Shown here one piece after another: positions 20,456-28,683 of a DNA stretch of 64,000 nucleotides. A program made the position numbers and the translations under genes. The DNA is from Onthophagus taurus (Eukaryota; Arthropoda; Insecta; Coleoptera; Scarabaeidae): the NCBI RefSeq assembly GCF_036711975.1, contig NC_091973.1, positions 16,864,001 through 16,928,000 of the forward strand, in the 5' to 3' direction. The notes beneath the pieces are model-generated. The model did not search any database. It was not told where the DNA came from and saw only the letters and a list, made by a program, of their open reading frames with translations. Position 1 is the stretch's first letter, and every line of letters starts with the position of its first letter.

Positions 20456-21035
20456 GGATTAGGTCCAACTTTTTTTTCTCCAATATATCTAGTCGTGAAT
20501 TTATAGTGCTTTCCATATCAAGTAGACGATCTGCAACACCCTGTATCCCATTTCGTAGATTTGTTGTGAGTATATCAAATGCATTTAAATTAGTGTTGAA
20601 TGATTTTGTTAGAGTTGTAATTTGCTGACCATTTAATAGGATTTCCGCGTTAATTTTTTTAATGTCGCGTAAGAGTGTAGAGTTTTTAATATCAATTTTT
20701 GTTGACACCTGATGTATACGTTTACTATGATCTCCAATAATTCTTTGAACGTCCGCTATTATGACCTTAATTTCGTTTAAGATTGTAGCTTTCAATGTTT
20801 CACATATTTCGTCTACATAAATTTTTATCGCACAATCATTTTCATCCGTCGGTTGTTGAACGTTAGATAGTTTACGCCCCTGGATATCATAATCTCCATC
20901 TACGGTTAAAGGGAATCCAATATGGCGTTGAGATGTAGTTAAATTCTCATCATTCAATACTTTATTCCGCGCAGAACGTAATGTACGACCAAACTTATCA
21001 ATGCTCACACCACTCACGCTTGATCCACCGTTCAT
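20409..21035 (-). CDS. Coiled-coil protein with tail-fibre-like motif, unknown role
   Basis: 208 residues. The N-terminal half contains DIQGRKLSNVQQPTDENDC followed by KIYVDEI, a pattern resembling the N-terminal attachment motif of phage fibre proteins (xLxNVxxPxxxxDAxxKxYVD). The rest is predicted long alpha-helix with heptad-like hydrophobics, consistent with a trimeric fibre or spike. It sits between the DUF8207-like gene and the integrase, overlapping the latter by 47 bp. A structural role is inference. No catalytic motif is visible. Confidence 0.75.
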   Translation of the reverse strand: MNGGSSVSGVSIDKFGRTLRSARNKVLNDENLTTSQRHIGFPLTVDGDYDIQGRKLSNVQQPTDENDCAIKIYVDEICETLKATILNEIKVIIADVQRIIGDHSKRIHQVSTKIDIKNSTLLRDIKKINAEILLNGQQITTLTKSFNTNLNAFDILTTNLRNGIQGVADRLLDMESTINSRLDILEKKKLDLIHERKNAGIESETNYS

Positions 21036-21066
21036 TGGTACGCATAAATTATTATTATTATTATTA

Positions 21067-22017
21067 TTATATAACGCCGCTCTCCTTCAGTTCTTCTATA
21101 ATGGATGTGATTTCATTAATATGGGAATTGTTTCCTGCCGCATGTGAAGCGTACAACAATTTCAATCGATCTACCAATTCGTTAACATCATCCCAATATT
21201 TATACTCAACGATTTTCGAGTTCACTTCAAGATGTCGTCCGGGTATTAATCCATCCCCCGACTTATTAAATGTAAATAAAGGTTTAATAATTTTAGTATA
21301 CTTGTACGATTTATTTCCAACTATAGGACCCGTAAAATTTCGCTTATGCGCACCCGTATACGCTAGAACAGATTTGTAACGTTGTAGATCCTCTTCGGTA
21401 TAGTTCGTAGGTCGTTTTAACTGTATAAGTTCATATAACCCCGTAGAGGCTTGTATGCGTTTTTCGCCTCCGAGAACAATATGAGAAGGTTTAAACTGGA
21501 CAGTCTTCGATCCAATCATCCAATCGTTTTCATCAGGATCATAACGTATACCCATTCTCTCATCAATTTCTCCTCTTTTACCAAACGTATAATATAAATC
21601 CCGAATTTGATTCGGTAGATTTTCTATAGGTAAATCCTCCGCCTTCAATTTTTGTTTTGCATCCGGCGGCGTTTTAAATTCATCATCACTTTCAGGAAAA
21701 GTTAATTTTTTCCTAAATGCCGGAGTTTTAAAATCGGTTTCATCAAATTTCGTTTTAACGTCAACACCGACATCATCAGTAGGTTGATAGTGGTGATGGT
21801 AATGTACAGAAGAAGAAGGTTTCACTTCACTTAATTTATTAGTCATATCTTTTAATGAATCGCTTAAAGGCTGATGTAGTTTAGCGATAAGACGGTCATC
21901 GTTTTCTCGACCGAGTTTAATCGCTAAATATTTTTTCTTAATAGTATTTGTTATGTTAATTATAGCTTTATCCCTCTCACGTATGGAACGCTTAGTCATT
22001 TCATCGTTATGTGACAT
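21067..22017 (-). CDS. DUF8207-like Polinton protein
   Basis: 316 residues from ATG 22017; codons upstream of this Met have no ATG. The N-terminus is helical and charged, with a His-rich patch (VHYHHHY) and a linker (DFKTPAFRKKLTFPESDDEF). The C-terminal domain contains GIRYDPDENDWMIGSKTVQF, ASTGLYELIQLKRP and GNKSYKYTKIIKPL, wording I associate with the DUF8207 family found in arthropod Polintons. Function unknown; position next to the packaging ATPase and capsid block suggests a virion or packaging role. Intact frame. Confidence 0.75.
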   Translation of the reverse strand: MSHNDEMTKRSIRERDKAIINITNTIKKKYLAIKLGRENDDRLIAKLHQPLSDSLKDMTNKLSEVKPSSSVHYHHHYQPTDDVGVDVKTKFDETDFKTPAFRKKLTFPESDDEFKTPPDAKQKLKAEDLPIENLPNQIRDLYYTFGKRGEIDERMGIRYDPDENDWMIGSKTVQFKPSHIVLGGEKRIQASTGLYELIQLKRPTNYTEEDLQRYKSVLAYTGAHKRNFTGPIVGNKSYKYTKIIKPLFTFNKSGDGLIPGRHLEVNSKIVEYKYWDDVNELVDRLKLLYASHAAGNNSHINEITSIIEELKESGVI

Positions 22018-22054
22018 GCTTACTCTCACAAATACCAGATAACAATGCAATAAT

Positions 22055-22786
22055 TTAGTCCGGGTAAATAAATTTATCCATTCCTATACGATACCTTCCA
22101 TCCTTTACTTCAAAATCTTTCATAATAATCATAGGGTTATATTTATCATCATTCCAACACCGTTTACAAGCGTCCTTGAAAACATCAAACTTCATGTCGG
22201 TGTTAACGTGTTCATCATACACATGTTTTAAATTAACCTCATCTTGTTTGAATAGAATTAAGACGTTTGCATTGTCTCGTATTAGGTGTTTAGGTATCCG
22301 CGTATAGGTTTGCGTAAGGTAGAACGAATCAATATTATTATGTCGTCCCATACAGAAAAATGATCGAATCTTATCCTGTTTATCGCATGCTACATCGTCA
22401 AATATGAAAATTGAGTTTTGTTTAGCTTCAGACGGATCTATAACGGCATCATTATCGATGAATCTATAAAGTCCTATTTCGGGTAACTGTTTCATAATCA
22501 TTTCTAAAAATTCATATTTCGGTTGATGTAAGGATTTTGAGTATATATAAATATTTTCAAAATTTAAACCATTTTTATCGAAAATGAGATTTAACATCAA
22601 GTTGGTTTTCCCACATCCGCTCGGACCGCATACTATTGCTCGTATACTGTTCGGTATGAGATCGCCATGCCTACGACTGGTTATCGGTTTCATCATCGTT
22701 AACCGATCGAGATCGGTTAATGACATTGTGAGAGATGGGTGTTGCACTACACGCATTATAAAACTAAAATGAGTTTTAATCTTCAT
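22055..22786 (-). CDS. FtsK/HerA-type DNA-packaging ATPase (A32-like)
   Basis: 243 residues from ATG 22786 (Met 11 and Met 21 are alternatives). Walker A GPSGCGKT at 54-61, Walker B SIFIFDDV with DD at 130-131, then a sensor-like FYLTQTYTRIPKHLIRDNAN segment. This matches the genome-packaging ATPase of Polintons and related viruses, which drives DNA into the capsid. It starts the minus-strand block, divergently from the PLA2-like gene only 47 bp away. Length is typical and the frame intact. Confidence 0.94.
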   Translation of the reverse strand: MKIKTHFSFIMRVVQHPSLTMSLTDLDRLTMMKPITSRRHGDLIPNSIRAIVCGPSGCGKTNLMLNLIFDKNGLNFENIYIYSKSLHQPKYEFLEMIMKQLPEIGLYRFIDNDAVIDPSEAKQNSIFIFDDVACDKQDKIRSFFCMGRHNNIDSFYLTQTYTRIPKHLIRDNANVLILFKQDEVNLKHVYDEHVNTDMKFDVFKDACKRCWNDDKYNPMIIMKDFEVKDGRYRIGMDKFIYPD

Positions 22787-22833
22787 GTGCGGGTATATAA
22801 GGGATGTGAAAGCGTAAACCGCATCAGTTGAGT
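22787..22833. promoter_or_regulatory. Compact bidirectional promoter between the two gene blocks
   Basis: Only 47 bp separate the ATPase ATG (minus, 22786) and the PLA2-like ATG (plus, 22834). A TATA-like word GTATATAAGG sits at about 22792-22801 and is near-symmetric (TATATA), so it could serve either strand. The 5' UTRs would be very short or the promoter elements may overlap coding sequence. Confidence 0.5.
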
Positions 22834-23676
22834 ATGCTGTTTACTCGAGATAGTACATCTGCGACGGCGGGGGGAAGCGGAATACTTAATACACTTATCA
22901 ATAAACTACCCGTTGAGTTACACGTTCCAGGCTATCAATTTTGTGGACCAGGAACAAAATTGAAGAAACGTTTGGCTAGAGGCGATAAAGGAATAAATCC
23001 ATTAGATCGGGCTTGTAGAGAACACGATATAGCGTATTCGGACAATAATTCTTTAGAACAACGTCGCATGGCCGATAGACGTTTGGAGGAAAACGCTTGG
23101 GAGAGAGTGAAAGCGAAAGATTCGACATTGGGGGAAAAAGCATCAGCTTGGTTAGTTACAAACGCTATGAAAGTGAAACGAAAATTGGGAATGGGTCATA
23201 AGGGACAAAAAATAATTAAAAGATTAAAAGATAAAAAAAATAAACCGATAGCATTTAAAAGCGTGTTGGTAAAGCAAATCGCTAAAGATTTACCCAAAAC
23301 AACAGATAATTTACGGGAAGCGGCTAGATTAGCTTTGAAAAGTGCTCGTATAGCTGTTAAATCCGCGGGTGGAAAGAAAAAAGTTAAAATTCCGCGTACA
23401 ATCCCGTTACCTATTACAAGTGGTGGTATACTACCGATATTACCAGCCATATTTGCCGGACTATCAGCTCTCGGAGCGTTATCAGGCAGCGCGGCTGGTG
23501 TGTATCGCGCGGTGAAGAGTGGTCAAGAGGCTAAAGAGAAGTTGAAAGAAGCTGAACGACACAATAAGGCGATGGAAGCTATCGCGATTGGCGAAACCGG
23601 AAGTGGACTTTATATTAAAAAATATAAAAAAGGATTGGGTTTATATTTAAGTAAAAAGCAACAAAAAAACTTGTAA
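22834..23676 (+). CDS. PLA2-like, membrane-active virion protein
   Basis: 280 residues from ATG 22834. It opens with a parvovirus-VP1-type phospholipase A2 motif: calcium loop YQFCGPGT (34-41) and catalytic His-Asp in CREHDIAYS (His64, Asp65). A long basic middle (KVKRKLGMGHKG, KKKVKIPR) follows. Then comes a hydrophobic glycine/alanine-rich segment (about 189-225, ILPILPAIFAGLSALGALSG), like the amphipathic membrane-lytic part of adenovirus pVI-type proteins. The end is KYKKGLGLYLSKKQ. In the family such proteins help virions leave endosomes. Its last codons contain an A AAA AAC heptamer that leads into the protease frame. Confidence 0.88.
   Translation: MLFTRDSTSATAGGSGILNTLINKLPVELHVPGYQFCGPGTKLKKRLARGDKGINPLDRACREHDIAYSDNNSLEQRRMADRRLEENAWERVKAKDSTLGEKASAWLVTNAMKVKRKLGMGHKGQKIIKRLKDKKNKPIAFKSVLVKQIAKDLPKTTDNLREAARLALKSARIAVKSAGGKKKVKIPRTIPLPITSGGILPILPAIFAGLSALGALSGSAAGVYRAVKSGQEAKEKLKEAERHNKAMEAIAIGETGSGLYIKKYKKGLGLYLSKKQQKNL
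23664..23670 (+). promoter_or_regulatory. Candidate -1 ribosomal frameshift site (A AAA AAC)
   Basis: The heptamer lies in the correct register of the PLA2-like frame (a|aaa|aac), two codons before its TAA (23674-23676). A -1 slip enters exactly the frame of the adenain-type protease, which is open from here to 24053 and has no ATG before residue ~32. A AAA AAC is a proven slippery site in other viruses. No strong downstream stem is obvious by eye. Confidence 0.5.
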
Positions 23677-24053
23677 CTAGGCTACCTAATAGACCTCTAA
23701 CAAATCTCGATATAATAAAATACGCTAAAACACTTAAAATTCCAAATTTTCGCGGAGTGTATATGCGAAATGGATTGCCTAAAGAAGGTCCTAAATATTA
23801 TGAGTCAGCTGTTGTAAATTTAGATGATCACCGAGGTAGCGGAACCCATTGGGTAGCCTATAAAAAAATTGGCAATAGGGTGTTATATTTCGACAGTTAT
23901 GGAGATCTAAAACCACCTAAAGAACTTTTAAAATACTTTAAAAAATGTCAAATTGTGTATAACCACGATAATTTTCAAAAGGATAACCCGTATAACTGCG
24001 GTCAATTATGTATAAATTTCCTACTTAACATAAGAAATAACTCATTTGAGTGA
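23670..24053 (+). CDS. Adenain-type cysteine protease (maturation protease)
   Basis: The open stretch in this frame starts after a TAA at 23652-23654 and runs to TGA 24051-24053. Conserved features: an N-terminal segment (TNLDIIKYAKTLKIPNFRGV) that belongs to the protease fold; catalytic His in SGTHWVAYKK; an acidic partner in VLYFDSYGDLKPP; and Cys in NPYNCGQLCINFL. The first ATG in frame (23763) would remove the conserved N-terminal segment, so expression probably needs -1 frameshifting from the PLA2-like gene, splicing or non-AUG start. The enzyme would cleave capsid precursors. The stop lies 2 bp before the next gene's ATG. Confidence 0.88.
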   Translation, partial: LVTRLPNRPLTNLDIIKYAKTLKIPNFRGVYMRNGLPKEGPKYYESAVVNLDDHRGSGTHWVAYKKIGNRVLYFDSYGDLKPPKELLKYFKKCQIVYNHDNFQKDNPYNCGQLCINFLLNIRNNSFE

Positions 24054-24055
24054 AA

Positions 24056-24829
24056 ATGTCACAGACGTTCACACTGGTCAGTACAAAAAGCGAAATCTCC
24101 GAAGACTATTATCCGCCTATAGAATTAGACCCTAACTCGAGTTACTCGCTTGGTCTTATTGGATTCTATACGTATAACAGTATACCAAACATTGAACAAG
24201 GAGTAAACGATAAATTTTACTTTACCGAAAAATTGCCCATTAATAAAAGCCGACAATCAACTATAGACGAGGGGGCATTACCACAGGAAATCAAAATTCC
24301 TACTGGTGCATATGAAATAACGGACATTGAGAAATTTTTACAAAAAGAGATTTTACGTCGTATCGGATTGAATACGGTTGATGATCCTGAAAAATTTTTT
24401 TCACTCAAGGCTAACAATAACACCTTGCAGTGTGAAATAAAAAGCGATTATTTTGAGATAGATTTCTCTCAACCAAATACGATAGCTTCTATATTGGGGT
24501 TTTCCAATCGTAAACTAGATGTATCGATAAAGCATAAATCAGATCTTCCGGTAAATATAATACGTGTGACATCCGTTCGAGTGGAATGTAATATAATTTC
24601 CGGCTCGTATTACAATAACAAATTATCTCACACGCTATATGAATTCGCTCCAACTGTGGATCCTGGTTTCAGTATAAATATAGAGCCAAGGAACCCCATT
24701 TATTTGCCAGTGGACACCGATCGTCCGATATCGAACATTACACTAAGATTACTTGATCAGCGTGGTAAATTGGTAAACTTTCGTGGAGAAGAAATTGTTA
24801 TTAGATTAGAATTAAAACGAACTTCATAA
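24056..24829 (+). CDS. Minor capsid protein (penton-like, single jelly roll)
   Basis: 257 residues from ATG 24056. Strand-rich throughout, with NPDSSYSL-type opening (LDPNSSYSLGLIGFYTYNS), a middle FSLKANNNTLQCEI and the characteristic end RVECNIISGSYYNNK, SHTLYEFAP and LVNFRGEEIVIRLEL. This matches the penton/minor capsid protein of Polintons, which forms the five-fold vertices. It follows the protease by 2 bp and its TAA overlaps the ATG of the next small gene (TAATG), a tight arrangement. Confidence 0.9.
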   Translation: MSQTFTLVSTKSEISEDYYPPIELDPNSSYSLGLIGFYTYNSIPNIEQGVNDKFYFTEKLPINKSRQSTIDEGALPQEIKIPTGAYEITDIEKFLQKEILRRIGLNTVDDPEKFFSLKANNNTLQCEIKSDYFEIDFSQPNTIASILGFSNRKLDVSIKHKSDLPVNIIRVTSVRVECNIISGSYYNNKLSHTLYEFAPTVDPGFSINIEPRNPIYLPVDTDRPISNITLRLLDQRGKLVNFRGEEIVIRLELKRTS

Positions 24830-25035
24830 TGGGGCTGTTGTTCCAATTAAAAGCCACCGATCCTCAACAGCGTTCATCTATCAAAAGAAAACATTATAAC
24901 TCAGGTGGAAAGAGAACATCTAGATCAGTTAAAAGAAAGACTTCATTGCGAGCGGACAACAGACGTTTTCTCGAGCAGTTGGGTTATCATGTCTACACAA
25001 AAGTTAAATATATACCGCGAACCCATCGTGGATAA
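24829..25035 (+). CDS. Small basic protein overlapping the major capsid start
   Basis: 68 residues, very rich in Arg/Lys (SSIKRKHYNSGGKRTSRSVKRK), ending FLEQLGYHVYTKVKYIPRTH. It starts in the TAATG overlap with the minor capsid gene and its last 47 bp overlap the major capsid ATG at 24989 in another frame. Placement and charge resemble small DNA-condensing core proteins of adenovirus-like viruses; that role is inference. Conservation of the TAATG junction argues that it is real. Confidence 0.65.
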   Translation: MGLLFQLKATDPQQRSSIKRKHYNSGGKRTSRSVKRKTSLRADNRRFLEQLGYHVYTKVKYIPRTHRG

Positions 25036-26221
25036 TTCGATCGCTAGAGAAGAAGTGCATAGTTACCATCCTTCCACAAATTCTTTTCAAAATAACGATA
25101 TATTCACCATTGAACTAAACCAAGAAGATGTTTTATTTTCGTTCTTCGAAAGTTATATACGTATTGAGGGAGATTACAAAGAAAAATTAAACGATCCAAC
25201 TGATACTATCCAGCTAACGCACAACTTACCAACATATCTATTTGAGTATATCGCATTTGAGCATAACGGTACTGAAATCGAACGGGTACGTGAACCCGGT
25301 TTAACATCATTGATTCGAACCCTACTTCAACAAAACGAAGTGGAATGCAAATCTTTAGAAATAGCTGGTTTAAAATGGCCACCCGAAGGAAATTTGCCTA
25401 CAGTTAGTGCGAACAAGGATTTCACGTTTCAAATCCCATTAAGTCATATTTTCGGATTATTTAGGGACTATAATCACGTTATGAGAGGTCGCTTCAAATT
25501 TAGATTTGTTAGAAGTCGTACTGACTCCAATTGTTATAAATCTACATCAAAAGCCGATTCTAGCACCGCAGAGTTTACTGTAAAAACGGTTACATTGTTG
25601 GCGAAACATGTGTACCCAAGCCCATCTATAAAGATGAAGCTGTTAGATGGTTTAAATAAAAACGCAAACATTCCCGTACCGTTTCGGAAGTGGTCTTTTT
25701 ATGAGCTACCTTCAATGAGAAAGGGAAATAAAGAGATTTGGTCGGTCACGTCAACAACTAACAGAGGTAGACCTCAATACGTTATAGTTGCATTCCAAAC
25801 CAATCGAAAGGATCAGCCGAATTCAGATTGTACACTTTTCGATCACTTGAACATTATAGATCTTAAAGTATATCTAAACTCATACTGCTATCCATTCGAG
25901 TCGATGAATTTGGAGTTTGCGAAAGAAAATTATGTTGAACTCTATAAAATGTATACCGAATTTCAACCATATATTTGGGAAACATCTCGAAAACAACCGA
26001 TTATGGATTTCGCAAGCTTTAAAAAAAGACCTTTATTCGTGGTGGATACCACTAAGAATAACGATGAAGAAGCCGCCCCATCCGCATCATGTGAGGTGCG
26101 TATCGAAATTCAAAGCGGTAAAGATTTTCCGCCTGATACAAAAGCATACTGTATACTACTCCAAGAATCCATGTATACATACAAACCTTTGAGTGGGGAG
26201 GTATCTGTAATTATAAATTAA
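24989..26221 (+). CDS. Major capsid protein (double jelly roll)
   Basis: 410 residues from ATG 24989 (MSTQKLNIYREP); the frame is open further upstream but without a better Met. Conserved pieces: NDIFTIELNQEDVLF, LTHNLPTYLFEYIAFEHNG, a FRDYNHVMRGRFKFRFVR turn, PFRKWSFYELPSMRKG and YCILLQESMYTYKPLSGE at the end. These match the Polinton major capsid protein, a vertical double-jelly-roll protein forming the hexons. Full length, no stop. It overlaps the preceding small basic gene by 47 bp. Confidence 0.94.
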   Translation: MSTQKLNIYREPIVDNSIAREEVHSYHPSTNSFQNNDIFTIELNQEDVLFSFFESYIRIEGDYKEKLNDPTDTIQLTHNLPTYLFEYIAFEHNGTEIERVREPGLTSLIRTLLQQNEVECKSLEIAGLKWPPEGNLPTVSANKDFTFQIPLSHIFGLFRDYNHVMRGRFKFRFVRSRTDSNCYKSTSKADSSTAEFTVKTVTLLAKHVYPSPSIKMKLLDGLNKNANIPVPFRKWSFYELPSMRKGNKEIWSVTSTTNRGRPQYVIVAFQTNRKDQPNSDCTLFDHLNIIDLKVYLNSYCYPFESMNLEFAKENYVELYKMYTEFQPYIWETSRKQPIMDFASFKKRPLFVVDTTKNNDEEAAPSASCEVRIEIQSGKDFPPDTKAYCILLQESMYTYKPLSGEVSVIIN

Positions 26222-26238
26222 ATTACACATGAGGTCAT

Positions 26239-26751
26239 ATGTTAGTTTACAATATGAAGTTCAAAATCGCGGTTGTAGACGTTCAGGGGTTTTACGTCAA
26301 TTCTAAATTCGAAGTTAAAGAATTTACTCTTGTGGATATCACCACCGACTACATAATACATTTACACTTAAAAGCTAGTATACCATTCCAACAGTTAAAC
26401 GTTCGAGATCGAAGATCAGTGAGATATTTGGAACGCAACCATCACAGGTTGCTATATAGCGATGGGTGGATAAATCAATCAGAAGGTCTAAATGTAATTG
26501 ATACCTTAATTTCCTCCTACGATCAAATATTTGTTAAGGGAAATCAAAAGAAGCAGTTTTTGAAAACACGTAACAGCAATTCAATACTAACGGATATTGC
26601 GTTAGAATTTGCGGAAGAGGATGAGACTAAATTAAATTCATCCAACAATCAATGTTGGTTCCACACCGGCTCTCCAGCAGTATGTTCACAAAACAATGTA
26701 TTAATTTTACAAAAATTTTTATATAATCACAATAATGTTACTTGTATTTAA
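26239..26751 (+). CDS. Polinton orphan protein with VDVQGF motif
   Basis: 170 residues from ATG 26239, 17 bp after the major capsid stop. It opens FKIAVVDVQGFYVNSKFEVKE and has RYLERNHHRLLYSDGW and IFVKGNQKKQFL, ending in a Cys/His patch (NQCWFHTGSPAVC). I have the impression that proteins with a D-x-Q-G-F start, a VKE, an NxH..W.DG and a VKG.xK occur widely in arthropod genomes near mobile elements, but I cannot name a function. The spacing of acidic and His residues hints at a nuclease-like or RNase H-like fold (speculative). An AATAAA signal follows at about 26776. Confidence 0.65.
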   Translation: MLVYNMKFKIAVVDVQGFYVNSKFEVKEFTLVDITTDYIIHLHLKASIPFQQLNVRDRRSVRYLERNHHRLLYSDGWINQSEGLNVIDTLISSYDQIFVKGNQKKQFLKTRNSNSILTDIALEFAEEDETKLNSSNNQCWFHTGSPAVCSQNNVLILQKFLYNHNNVTCI

Positions 26752-26901
26752 GTTGTAAATATAATAATTTTTAAATAAAAAATTGATTGTAGTTTTATTA
26801 TTATAATAGTTGTAAAATTTATTGGGAGAGGGTGGGGGTGTGAGTTATATCATATAATTAAAAAATTAATGTATTCAGTTTACAACTAAATTTGATGAAA
26901 T

Positions 26902-27543
26902 ATGGATGTTAACACTGGGTGTGAAATTTCTGAAAGCCCTTACTGGGTATCAATTAATAAACAATGGAAGAAGTTTCGTGATGATATAGAGAAAGAAAAT
27001 AAATTTATTGGTGAAACCTTATATTCGATCGATAGATTTAACATAAAAGTTGGTATTAGTGTGGCGAGAGGTTTTATAACATGTGTGAAATTGATTTTTA
27101 AATCTTGGAATGATGTAGAATCGAAATCACATATACTCTCTTTTCTACGTGAAGATTGGGAACAATTGATTAATGTATTTAAAATCATTCGTTTTAAAAT
27201 GAACTTTTCTGACCAAATTATACCGTTAGCGGATGGAATTCTTAGAGTTACTGCAGACGTTGAGAATTGTGTGTGCATCACATATGAAGATATGGACCCT
27301 GAAAATAATTTTTTTATTCCGATTATATTAACCTTGATGGAAGTTCAAGACATTTTATCTAAGGAATTTTTAATTTCATACAAATTAAAAGTATTAGACA
27401 ATTTGCATTTTAATGATTACATTGATTTTATTATGAACACTAAATTTTCGAAGGATAAGTTAAAATTAATTCGAGAATTTTGCTTGCAAAATTTATCTGA
27501 AATAAATTATTACTTAATGGAATATATTGATATGATTTCATGA
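26902..27543 (+). CDS. Polinton orphan protein, unknown
   Basis: 213 residues from ATG 26902. Mostly predicted helix, with aromatic-rich segments (SESPYWVSINKQWKKFRDDI) and a Phe/Ile-rich C-terminal half (EFCLQNLSEINYYLMEYIDM). No signal peptide, no catalytic motif that I recognise. It lies in its own unit after an AATAAA signal and 150 bp of AT-rich DNA, outside the capsid block and just before the inner TIR-like repeat. Confidence 0.6.
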   Translation: MDVNTGCEISESPYWVSINKQWKKFRDDIEKENKFIGETLYSIDRFNIKVGISVARGFITCVKLIFKSWNDVESKSHILSFLREDWEQLINVFKIIRFKMNFSDQIIPLADGILRVTADVENCVCITYEDMDPENNFFIPIILTLMEVQDILSKEFLISYKLKVLDNLHFNDYIDFIMNTKFSKDKLKLIREFCLQNLSEINYYLMEYIDMIS

Positions 27544-27629
27544 GTTTAAACTTACTACTATTAAGAATGTTGACGAATACTTGCGTTAAAAAATTATATT
27601 TATTTTAATTTAAACAAGTTTAAACATGT

Positions 27630-27850
27630 TGAAACAAGTGTTGGTGAGGTTCAATGAACTTTACATAACTTTGGTGATTTAATAATAAAAACTGCTTAAT
27701 TTGCATTTTAGATAACAATAACACCTGCGTGCGAATTGCATCATCCTTCTAGAAACTTCTATTACACAAAAACTGCTTGATTTGCATTTTAGATAACAAT
27801 AACACCTGACGTGCGAATTGCATCATCCTTCTAGAAACTTCTATTACACA
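27630..27850 (-). repeat. Inner TIR-like repeat, right, with tandem duplication
   Basis: Bases 27641-27680 (GGTGAGGTTCAATGAACTTTAC) are a diverged copy of the right TIR at about 28873-28905. Bases 27687-27767 and 27768-27850 are an 81-83-bp tandem duplication (AACTGCT.ATTTGCATTTTAG ... CTTCTAGAAACTTC) whose single-copy inverse lies at 19200-19260. Confidence 0.75.
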
Positions 27851-27970
27851 TTTCCCCACCCCCATTATTTTCATACATATAATTACATGTTCTAAATAAT
27901 TTATTTAGTATGACAGCTATTTCCAAGCTAACAGGTTACGTTTTATTATTATTAATCTACGAAACAAATC

Positions 27971-28276
27971 ATGTCTCGTCTAAGTCAATTGGGTCAGTGC
28001 AATTTCCCACCGAAAAAATCAATTTCTGCGCTTCAAACAGACACTCCATACCCGATTAAGTGTGCGAAACGGCTTAAAAAGTGTTCTTGGCCGTCCGTGG
28101 TACTTGAACTGGAGGCTGGATTCGTAATTTATTTACCAAGACGCATCGCAGAAGATATTACCGACGAAGAAATTATGGAACTTAGCAAAATGTCTATAAT
28201 TTATAAGGGTGCAAAAGACATTGGTAAAACACACCCTGTATATTTATTAGATTTCGTCAAGAAGCTTGAAACGTAA
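27971..28276 (+). CDS. Polinton small protein, paralogue of the TIR-borne copy
   Basis: 101 residues from ATG 27971. Short beta-rich pattern: TPYPIKCAKRLKKCSWPSVV, then LELEAGFVIYLPRR, an acidic helix (EDITDEEIMELSKM) and IYKGAKDIGKTHPVYLLDFV. The strand-helix-strand layout and size recall a small OB-fold nucleic-acid-binding protein, but this is inference. A diverged copy of the same gene lies in each TIR (13325-13642 and 29137-29454). Located between the inner and outer right repeats. Confidence 0.7.
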   Translation: MSRLSQLGQCNFPPKKSISALQTDTPYPIKCAKRLKKCSWPSVVLELEAGFVIYLPRRIAEDITDEEIMELSKMSIIYKGAKDIGKTHPVYLLDFVKKLET

Positions 28277-28683
28277 AAACTTTCCGACCGATGACCCTGA
28301 TGTTCATCTGTATTAATATAAATGTAATTGTATTATAAAAATTATATATTCTTAAAAATTAAATAATAACAAATGTATTTCTTAAACACATCATTTTGTT
28401 GTTTCTATTTCACCTTACAGCCATCAATTCAATCCGCTTAAATTCAATTAAATAAGTAAGTTTTATATATTTCTTAAACACGCATCTTTTTTGTTTGTAT
28501 TTCCGTTCAACTGCTAGGCTTTTAATATTAAATTGAAAAGGTTTCGGTGGTTCAGTGGTTTATTGTCTTTAAAGTATTTATATTTCACCTTGCAGCTATC
28601 GGTTCAATTCGCGTAAAATTAAATTAAATAAGTCTGTATTATATAGTTCGTTAATTTACATCACCACTGAGCCGCCGAAACCT
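28277..28683. repeat. Subterminal repeats and hairpin near right TIR
   Basis: No gene. A direct repeat (ATTTCACCTTACAGCCATC at about 28408 and ATTTCACCTTGCAGCTATC at about 28580) continues for about 52 bp. An imperfect hairpin has arms AAAAGGTTTCGGTGGTTCAG (about 28534-28553) and its near complement at about 28667-28688, enclosing about 115 bp. Confidence 0.7.

Noticed and set aside
23757..24053. Protease starting at GTG 23757 or ATG 23763
   Set aside because: This would drop a conserved N-terminal segment that is clearly encoded upstream in the same frame, and GTG starts are not expected in a eukaryote.
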